Source of the DNA: an uncultured Bacteroidales bacterium
GTDB lineage: Bacteria; Bacteroidota; Bacteroidia; Bacteroidales; Paludibacteraceae
Length of the DNA: 64,000 nt
Direction: 5' to 3'
Assembly (NCBI GenBank): GCA_900319995.1
Contig: ONQO01000001.1
Location: 1-64,000 of the forward strand
Shown: piece after piece, positions 44,410 to 50,747 of the stretch
Layout: the number at the start of each line of letters is the position of its first letter
How positions within the stretch are numbered: the stretch's first letter is position 1
The notes under the pieces: model-generated
What the model saw: only the letters and a program-made list of their open reading frames with translations
Database searches by the model: none
What the model was told of the DNA's origin: nothing
Position numbers and translations under genes: made by a program

Positions 44410-45117
44410 TTATTGCCGATTATTAAGATTTAGCCTCTCACGACCCGCACACGAGCGACATACGACTCAGATACGGGAGGATAGCATACCGATAATCGCT
44501 TTAATTATCTCTAAAAAGTGTACGATTATTAAGATTCAGATGTATTTTTCGTCCACCACATTGTAGCGGTCAATCAGCCACTCTCAAGCATCTCTCGAGC
44601 CTCTATCAAGCCATTTCCTAAAATGTCCGATTATTAAGAATAAGGTTAAAAGTTAAAAGTATGCAAATTTGAATTTGCATCTTCATTCACGACTTCACAC
44701 TTTCACACATAAATATCTGTTCAACGTTAAGCCGGTGTAATAATCAGTAATACTATATAATATAATTATAATAATATAATATTATATTATTAAGGCTATT
44801 TGCTGAAGATAAAAAGATGTGTGAAAGTGTGAACACGTGAAGTCAACTTTTTCAGGATAGCAAATGCCCAAGGAGTCAACTTTTTCAGGACGAATGTCTA
44901 TGTATTTAGAAAATCGCATACTTTTAACCTTTTACATTTTATAGTCTCTGGACATAGGCATCTTACGGTCACGTACAGGATGCGTAATAATCGTTCGAAC
45001 AAAGTGAGATAAGAACTAATGCAAACGGGAATGGAAGGTAGATGGAAGGTAATACACACCATACGGTCACGTTCAGGATGATCACGAAATGGTCGCCTAA
45101 ATGGAAGGGAATACTCA
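44410..45117 (-). repeat. Large non-coding mosaic repeat, copy 2 (inverted)
   Basis: The reverse complement of this region follows 1808-2350 block by block: the GGCGACCATTTCGTGATCAT start, TATTACCTTCCATC, AAAAGTATGCGATTT, ACATTCGTCCTGAAAAAGTT, a second CCTGAAAAAGTTGAC, AATAATATAATATTATATTA, and CTTATTCTTAATAATC. Two blocks are turned round relative to the rest when compared with copy 1: the GTTCGAACAAAGTGAGATAA block (44992-45012) and the CATACGACTCAGATACG block (44460-44475). No gene is recognised in the 786 bases from 44410 to 45195. Confidence 0.8.
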
Positions 45118-45195
45118 AACAAAGCCCAACGAAACACTTCTTGTAAGCGTTGCGTTGGGCATAGAAAGATGTTTTTACAAAGTGAGAAAGATAAA

Positions 45196-46605
45196 CTATT
45201 CTACCAAATAGATTTTGTAGTCGTCGAATGTAATGTGTTCTACCAATTGTGCAGAAGGACATTTAGCGTTAAACGCTTGCTCGTCCTTTTTATCCATAAT
45301 CCATATGCCGGAAGCAAAATTCTCGCATTCCTCAACACGAGTAATTGAAAAATAAGGGTTGTTTTGACACCAACCTGCTTTGCTCTCCAGATACATAACT
45401 TTGCAGTCACGTATAACTAATTCTCCTTCGTCCAAAGCGGGATTTTCTGGCAAATAGTAGAATAAATCAACATTTGTAGCCACAATCTCGTTGAATTTGC
45501 AAATATTATTGTAATAGTTAATTCTCATTGATTGCCTTTCTTTGATTTCATTGGGAAGTTTACGGCAATAGAAACCCGCTAAGCAAACAAACAGAACAAG
45601 AATCATCCACGGTTTGAGATATATTTTGGCGAAATACAAAAGTGCCGGAAGTGCCAAAATAGCCGCAGGTGTATAATATAAGGTGTAATCTAAATGCAAA
45701 GCCGCCGCTCCGCAACAATAAGCGCAAGAAGCCAAAAGCATGCTGTCATAGATAGTGTAGTCGGCTTGCTTTTTGATGAACGCAACCAAACGGACAATCA
45801 ACGCTACAATTACCAGCCACATTATTTTCTGCGCAAACAAGATCTTCATCGCATTTGCAAAAATTGAATCGTGGGTGTAATGATGGTACATGTGTTCTAT
45901 TCTTGGCACAACAAGGATAAGGTAAAGCAACAAGAATAGCACACCACTTGCTATCAACAAGTAATTAAATAGACGCTCTTGTTTATCCTGTTTCCTGTAT
46001 GAAAATAACAGAGAACAAGCGCCTATCGCTACTGGGATAGTGAACATCGTTTCATAATAATAAAGCACATAGTTAATGGCTATTAAAGCAAGAATGCCAA
46101 ATCCCCATTTCTTTGTATCTATGAAGCGAATATAGCCATATAGAAATATGGGAATAAATGTGAAAATAGTCCAAATGCCCGTCCAAAGTTGCATAAACAG
46201 ACCGAATGTTCTCCCTAAAACGGTCAATAAAAGTGCAAGCGTAATGGTATATTTCCAAATAGGCTTTTCATCTTTGAGAAGATACAATCCTATGGCAGCA
46301 AAGAATGCCATGTAGATAATAAACCAAAAGACATGAATCGCATAATGGGCAGATGGTGGTATTTGTCCGTCATAAAAGATGGGCAGGATGTCATAGACTG
46401 TGTAATCCAAGGGGAAGAAACGCCCATAGGCAGGATCAACAAAGAATCCGAAAATCGGTTTGTCCCAGCCTGTGTACATGATTACTTGTGAGTCATCGTA
46501 ATCTACCCAAGCCGCGTTTGCGACAATAAAATAAGAACAAACGGCAATAATGGCAAGCCATATTCCCCAAAATGTCCACTTAATGATGTTTTCTTGATTT
46601 TTCAT
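45196..46605 (-). CDS. Polytopic membrane protein, GtrC-like glucosyltransferase candidate
   Basis: The start at 46605 (GGAG 6 bases upstream) gives 469 residues; a longer frame to 46686 would overlap gtrB by over 100 bases. About ten membrane helices follow an early loop with the acidic pair WVDYDDSQ, then a C-terminal ~90-residue soluble domain. Asp pairs in the first extracytoplasmic loop are typical of GT-C enzymes. In GtrABC systems the third gene encodes the serotype-specific transferase, which varies most. The position after gtrA and gtrB supports that role; the sequence itself gives no family name. Confidence 0.7.
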   Translation of the reverse strand: MKNQENIIKWTFWGIWLAIIAVCSYFIVANAAWVDYDDSQVIMYTGWDKPIFGFFVDPAYGRFFPLDYTVYDILPIFYDGQIPPSAHYAIHVFWFIIYMAFFAAIGLYLLKDEKPIWKYTITLALLLTVLGRTFGLFMQLWTGIWTIFTFIPIFLYGYIRFIDTKKWGFGILALIAINYVLYYYETMFTIPVAIGACSLLFSYRKQDKQERLFNYLLIASGVLFLLLYLILVVPRIEHMYHHYTHDSIFANAMKILFAQKIMWLVIVALIVRLVAFIKKQADYTIYDSMLLASCAYCCGAAALHLDYTLYYTPAAILALPALLYFAKIYLKPWMILVLFVCLAGFYCRKLPNEIKERQSMRINYYNNICKFNEIVATNVDLFYYLPENPALDEGELVIRDCKVMYLESKAGWCQNNPYFSITRVEECENFASGIWIMDKKDEQAFNAKCPSAQLVEHITFDDYKIYLVE

Positions 46606-47536
46606 ATTTGTCTCCATTAAAAGATTGAACAAAATACACCGGACGATTTTTTGTTTCGTTGAATACGCGTCCCAAATATTCTCCAATTATACCGAGCGAG
46701 AGAAGTTGCACTCCGCCAAGGAACAAAATTGCTATCATCATTGTTGGGAATCCTGCAACAGGTTCACCCCAAGCAAGCGTTTTGACAATAACCCAGAAGG
46801 CATATAAGAAAGAAGCGGTAGAAACAATAATACCAATTCCCGTAGCCCATTGAAGCGGAGAAGTTGTGTAAGCCGTTAATCCTTCTATTGCCAGTTTTAC
46901 AAGTACACGGTAACTCATAGAAGATTCACCTGCAACGCGGTCTTGAGTTTCAAAGTCAACAAAGGTCTTCTTAAAGCCGATGTAGCAATACATACCTTTG
47001 GTATAGCGACTTTGTTCACGTAATTGGCAAAGCGCATCCAAACAACGACGATCTAACAATCGGAAATCGCCCACATTGGGCAACACATCTATGCGAGTAG
47101 ATTTGCTCAACAATCGATAGTAAGATAAGGAGAGTTGTTTACGTAGCCAAGATTCTTTTCCTCGCGAAATTCGGCGCGCATACACATCCTCATAGCCTTC
47201 TTCCCACTTGCGCAACATTTCATGTACCACATGAGGCGGATGTTGTAAGTCAGCATCCATAATAACCGCGCAATCTCCCGATGCATAATCAAAGCCAGCC
47301 AATAGTGCCACCTCTTTACCATAATTGCGACTCAAATCGACATAGTTGCAACGCTCATCTATTGCATGAAGTTTGACTAATTCATCAATAGTGGTGTCAC
47401 GCGAACCATCATTGATGAATAGAAATTCCCACTCATATTGTTGCTCTGACTCTGCTAATTTGCACAACTCGGTATGCAGCAGTGGCAAAGATTGCGCCTC
47501 GTTATAACAAGGTATGATAACAGATACTTTGTTCAT
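46580..47536 (-). CDS. GtrB-like undecaprenyl-phosphate glycosyltransferase (GT2)
   Basis: A 318-residue protein with an N-terminal GT2 domain (VSVIIPCYNEAQSLPLL, FINDGSRDTT, DADLQHPP) and two C-terminal membrane helices (~232-255, ~265-290). It should transfer a hexose from a nucleotide sugar to undecaprenyl phosphate on the cytoplasmic side. It overlaps gtrA by 4 bases, so translation is coupled. Confidence 0.9.
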   Translation of the reverse strand: MNKVSVIIPCYNEAQSLPLLHTELCKLAESEQQYEWEFLFINDGSRDTTIDELVKLHAIDERCNYVDLSRNYGKEVALLAGFDYASGDCAVIMDADLQHPPHVVHEMLRKWEEGYEDVYARRISRGKESWLRKQLSLSYYRLLSKSTRIDVLPNVGDFRLLDRRCLDALCQLREQSRYTKGMYCYIGFKKTFVDFETQDRVAGESSMSYRVLVKLAIEGLTAYTTSPLQWATGIGIIVSTASFLYAFWVIVKTLAWGEPVAGFPTMMIAILFLGGVQLLSLGIIGEYLGRVFNETKNRPVYFVQSFNGDKYEKSRKHH

Positions 47537-47970
47537 TTCTCAAAATGTTTAGACTTAAAGACAAAACGTACCAATAGAAAGTTTATCGGTATTACTATAC
47601 AAAAGACAGGGATAGGAGCCCATTTGTTCGGGATTCCGATCCACAAGAATAATGTTAGAAAAACAATGTGTAACAAGTAATTGATAACATGGCTAAGCGC
47701 AAAGCCTCCTCCACGTTTTATTGTTAGTTTCTCTCTAAATGTAAAATGTGCCGTTAACCATAGATTACATAAAAAACTCACAGCATAGCCAATAGTGTAA
47801 GCAATGTCGGTGTTTGTTGTTTCGTCTTGTGCTATATCGAAGATCAGAACTAACAACAAATATATGCCATAATGGATTCCTGTTGCAATAGTTCCAACTA
47901 TCGCAAAGCGAATAAACTCCTTAAGTTTAGACGAATGAAATATTTCTTGTATTAGTTCATTTGGGGACAT
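47533..47970 (-). CDS. GtrA-family membrane protein (lipid-linked sugar flippase candidate)
   Basis: From ATG 47970 the protein has 145 residues (an alternative start at 47997 adds nine). Four membrane helices are visible, with family landmarks LKEFIRFAIVGTIATGIHYGIY and SFLCNLWLTAHFTFRE. GtrA is thought to flip the lipid-linked sugar made by GtrB. It is the first gene of a gtrABC-like operon that would decorate a surface glycan. Confidence 0.88.
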   Translation of the reverse strand: MSPNELIQEIFHSSKLKEFIRFAIVGTIATGIHYGIYLLLVLIFDIAQDETTNTDIAYTIGYAVSFLCNLWLTAHFTFREKLTIKRGGGFALSHVINYLLHIVFLTLFLWIGIPNKWAPIPVFCIVIPINFLLVRFVFKSKHFEK

Positions 47971-47997
47971 AAAAAACGTGAGGCTTGTTAGCTTCAA

Positions 47998-48132
47998 TCT
48001 GGAGTTTCGAGGAATTCTGGACTACCTTATCCTACCAAATATCCGTAAACAAGGCTCACGCTTGCGCATGAGCACTCAAACGCCTTGTTCTTGGTAGGAA
48101 ATTTCAAAAGTGTCCAGTTTTCGAAACTCCAA
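47998..48132. repeat. Long imperfect inverted repeat upstream of gtrA
   Basis: Left arm blocks TGGAGTTTCGA, CTGGAC, TCCTACCAA and ACAAGGC (48000-48055) recur in reverse complement on the right (48082-48132) as GCCTTGT, TTGGTAGGA, GTCCAG and TCGAAACTCCA. The centre TCACGCTTGCGCATGAGC contains a further small hairpin. The gap from gtrA to the next gene (47998-48269) holds nothing else that I recognise. Confidence 0.75.
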
Positions 48133-48269
48133 GTTCTTAGCTGAATGCTTTATTATTTATATATGTTGTTTGTCTGTTGTTTTATGCCATAGGCAGATTT
48201 ATTTGTTACGATTTTTATTCTTTTCTGCTGCTCCTTTATTTCCAAAGATGCTACGAATTGTTATAAACT

Positions 48270-48641
48270 TTATTCTGCTATTATTTCCCAATGACCACCT
48301 TTGTCAGGACCTATACGGCGAATGATGCCTTGTTCCTGCAAATTCTTGAGGTGAACTTGTACATTACGTGGCGCAATTCCTACTTCCTTAGCAATCGAAT
48401 CAGCCTTCGCTTTCGGATTCTTCCATATATATCGAACAATTTTTGCACGCATCGTAGATAATTTTTCTACGATGTTTTCTACGATGGTATTCTCCCTAAT
48501 TTTCTCCCCACTTTCATGTCCTGTTTCATGTCCCGTTTCATGTCCCGTTTCATGTCCTGTTTCATGTCCTGTTTGATCTGTAGCAGGAGCATCGCCTTCT
48601 TTTATTGTACTTTCCGGCCGGAAGTTGTTGTATGTCTTCAA
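48270..48641 (-). CDS. Short winged-helix protein with GHET tetrapeptide repeats
   Basis: The 123-residue protein has a Thr/Glu/His tract (GHET four times, then GHES; ~25-45) encoded by five 12-base units. The C-terminal winged helix (~65-123) has KADSIAKEVGIAPRNVQVHL and ends IRRIGPDKGGHWEI. That ending, with a repeat-rich linker before it, is typical of the C-terminus of AlbA_2/HATPase_c_4 ATP-binding regulators, so this may be an internally deleted remnant of such a gene. It has its own good promoter, so it may still be a functional small DNA-binding protein. Confidence 0.65.
   Translation of the reverse strand: MKTYNNFRPESTIKEGDAPATDQTGHETGHETGHETGHETGHESGEKIRENTIVENIVEKLSTMRAKIVRYIWKNPKAKADSIAKEVGIAPRNVQVHLKNLQEQGIIRRIGPDKGGHWEIIAE
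48512..48571 (-). repeat. Five tandem 12-base units inside the winged-helix gene
   Basis: On the plus strand the unit is TTTCATGTCC(T/C)G. Copy-number change would alter protein length without shifting frame. Confidence 0.9.
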
Positions 48642-48676
48642 GAGTTAATATCACCTTATTTTCTCAATTTTGCACG

Positions 48677-48708
48677 CAAAATTACTGCTTTTTTTTGATA
48701 TATGCAAA
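48677..48708 (-). promoter_or_regulatory. Promoter of the winged-helix gene
   Basis: Minus strand TTTG (48708-48705), 20 bases, TAATTTTG (48684-48677), 36 bases before the ATG. Confidence 0.72.
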
Positions 48709-48737
48709 TAAATCTGTCATTTTTTCGGGCAGAGACA

Positions 48738-48766
48738 AAAAATCTGCACTTGGGATGCAGATTTTT
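48738..48766 (-). terminator. Rho-independent terminator of the flavo-diiron/rubredoxin operon
   Basis: Perfect 11-base stem AAAAATCTGCA (48738-48748) / TGCAGATTTTT (48756-48766), loop CTTGGGA. The A/T arms give a U-run in both directions. Confidence 0.85.
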
Positions 48767-48786
48767 GGATTTTACGCTTCAACGAA

Positions 48787-48945
48787 TTACGCCTCGGAGA
48801 ATTGGTCCTTGCCGACTCCGCAGAGCGGACAAACCCAATCTTCAGGAAGGGATTCAAACGAAGTGCCTGGAGCGATGCCGTTTTCCGGATCGCCGGCAGC
48901 GGGATCGTACTCGTACCCGCATACATCACAAATGTACTTTGCCAT
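48787..48945 (-). CDS. Rubredoxin
   Basis: The 52-residue protein carries both Cys knuckles: [12 protein letters not shown] (CxxC) and [12 protein letters not shown] (CxxC), with the GD/GIAPGT and LPEDW segments between. It is a one-electron carrier with a single FeS4 centre. It lies 40 bases downstream of the flavo-diiron protein gene, its likely redox partner for O2 or NO reduction. Confidence 0.96.
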   Translation of the reverse strand: MAKYICDVCGYEYDPAAGDPENGIAPGTSFESLPEDWVCPLCGVGKDQFSEA

Positions 48946-48985
48946 AAGATGTTAATTTTTAGAGAGTTAATATTTCAGCTTGTGC

Positions 48986-50137
48986 TTATTTCGCCAACAA
49001 GGCGTCCGCGAGAGTTTCCAGCTCTGCCGTTTGTTCAGACTTGAGGGATCCACGGATAGTGACGGTCGGTTCGACAATCTCCACGTTCTTGCATCCCACC
49101 AACATCTCCTTCATGACACGTACCGCTTGCGGCGCCCAAGAGCCGTTTTCTACAAGAGCCACACGTCTGTTCTGATACCCTTTGAGGCGGAGTTTATGAA
49201 GGAACATATGCATCGCTGGGAAGATGTCTCCATCGTACGTAGCACAGCAAAGCGCCAGACGATTCATACGGAACGCATCCTCAATCGCCTCTGCCATGTC
49301 GTCGCGGCTCAAGTCGGTAATGGCTACTTTTCCCGCCCCTTTCGCCTTAAGAATCTCTGCGAGTTGTTGCGCGGCTTTTGCCGTGTTGCCGTGAATGGAT
49401 GCATAAGCCACCAACACGCCTTCGGTCTCCACACCGTACGCGCTCCAAATCTTATACAACCGAAGCGCTTCGTCTTTCTGCTCGCCCTCCAACATATATC
49501 CGTGCAGCGGCGCGATAGTCTTTATCTCTTTGTCAGCCAGTTTCTTTAGCACGTTCGTTACCGCTACGCCGTACTTGCCGACGATGTTGAAATAGTACCT
49601 TCTTGCCTCGCACGTCCAATCGTCCTCATCGGCATGATAGACGCCGAACTTGCCGAACGCGTCCGCGCTGAACAACACCTGTTCTTCGGCACAATACGTC
49701 ATCAACACTTCCGGCCAATGGATCATCGGGGCTGCTATGAATTGTAATGTCAAGTCACCGAGGTCCAAACTCTGCCCTTCTGTCACAATTTGTACGTTCT
49801 TCCCCTCGATGCCGAACTGCTGCATCATCACCACGGCTTGCTTCGAACACAGCACTTGTGCCTGTGGGTATTTTGTCAGGAACAAAGCCATCGCGCCGCT
49901 GTGGTCCGGCTCCATGTGGTGGCAGACCAGATAATCGGGCGTGCGACCATCCAAAGCCTCCGACACCTTATTTAACCACTCGTGCGCGCAACGCGCATCT
50001 ACCGCATCCATTACCGCCACCTGCTTCTCGCCAAGGACTACATAACTGTTGTAGCACATACCATCCGGCAAAGCGTACTGGCTCTCAAACAAATCCAAGT
50101 CTGCGTCATCGCAGCCAACATATTTGATATTTTTCAT
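48986..50137 (-). CDS. Flavo-diiron protein (FprA / rubredoxin:oxygen oxidoreductase)
   Basis: From ATG 50137 the protein has 383 residues: a metallo-beta-lactamase-fold diiron domain and a C-terminal flavodoxin domain. Iron ligands: HHMEPDH (HxExDH), MIHWPE, SADAFG and APLHGYM. The FMN loop is in AYASIHGNTAK. The enzyme reduces O2 to water or NO to N2O in anaerobes, with electrons from the adjacent rubredoxin. An upstream start at 50179 would lie within the promoter. Confidence 0.94.
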   Translation of the reverse strand: MKNIKYVGCDDADLDLFESQYALPDGMCYNSYVVLGEKQVAVMDAVDARCAHEWLNKVSEALDGRTPDYLVCHHMEPDHSGAMALFLTKYPQAQVLCSKQAVVMMQQFGIEGKNVQIVTEGQSLDLGDLTLQFIAAPMIHWPEVLMTYCAEEQVLFSADAFGKFGVYHADEDDWTCEARRYYFNIVGKYGVAVTNVLKKLADKEIKTIAPLHGYMLEGEQKDEALRLYKIWSAYGVETEGVLVAYASIHGNTAKAAQQLAEILKAKGAGKVAITDLSRDDMAEAIEDAFRMNRLALCCATYDGDIFPAMHMFLHKLRLKGYQNRRVALVENGSWAPQAVRVMKEMLVGCKNVEIVEPTVTIRGSLKSEQTAELETLADALLAK

Positions 50138-50156
50138 AAGCTTTAAAAATATTCGG

Positions 50157-50188
50157 CAAAGATACAGTATTTTTCTCAATTATGCAAA
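50157..50188 (-). promoter_or_regulatory. Promoter of the flavo-diiron/rubredoxin operon
   Basis: Minus strand TTTG (50188-50185), 20 bases, TATCTTTG (50164-50157). Confidence 0.82.
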
Positions 50189-50214
50189 TAAATTGCAAAA
50201 TTTGTTCAAAAAAC

Positions 50215-50245
50215 TTGCATATGTCCAGTTTTTGTTGTACTTTTG
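50215..50245 (+). promoter_or_regulatory. Promoter of the truncated permease and oxidase
   Basis: TTG (50215-50217), 20 bases, TACTTTTG (50238-50245). It is back to back with the flavo-diiron promoter. Confidence 0.75.
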
Positions 50246-50265
50246 CAAAACAATTTCGACGAAAT

Positions 50266-50739
50266 ATGTTAAAGAAGTTATTTGGGTTTGACGCTACGCA
50301 ACACAAAGTGCGTATGGAGATTTTTGCGGGTATCACTACCTTTCTGACCATGGTCTATATTTGGGCTGTGAATCCGGGTATTTTTAGTGCTTTGGAGCCG
50401 CAAGGAATGCCGACGAGTGCGGTCTTTACTGCCACAATCTTGGCTGCTGCGGTCGGCACATTAGTAATGGCTTTTTATGCCAAGAAACCTTTTGGTTTGG
50501 CTTCTGGCATGGGCATCAATGCCTTCTTTGTTTTTGGTGTCTGTCTGGGCATGGGGCATAGCTGGCAATTCGCGCTAACTGCGGTCTTTATTGAAGGTAT
50601 TTTGTTTATTCTTCTGTCTTTCTTTAAAATCAGGGAGAAGATTGCTAAAGGCAAAGAAGGTGTTCGTCAGATCTCTCCCACCGTGTGGGTTCTATTCGCA
50701 ATCTTTGTGCTACGGTATGTGCAGAAGAGCCTTAGTTGA
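50266..50739 (+). pseudogene. Truncated NCS2/AzgA-like purine permease
   Basis: From ATG 50266 there are 157 residues, against ~430 for the family. The N-terminus is typical (MLKKLFGFDATQHKVRMEIFAGITTFLTMVYIW, partly visible as FAGITTFLTMVYIW; KPFGLASGMGINAFF). Similarity stops after about the fourth helix (IFILLSFFKIREKIA). The last ~27 residues look unrelated to the family. The remaining helices are absent, so transport is not expected. The promoter is intact, and the FAD oxidase gene starts 8 bases later, so the remnant may now serve as its leader. Confidence 0.82.
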
Positions 50740-50747
50740 GTTGAACA

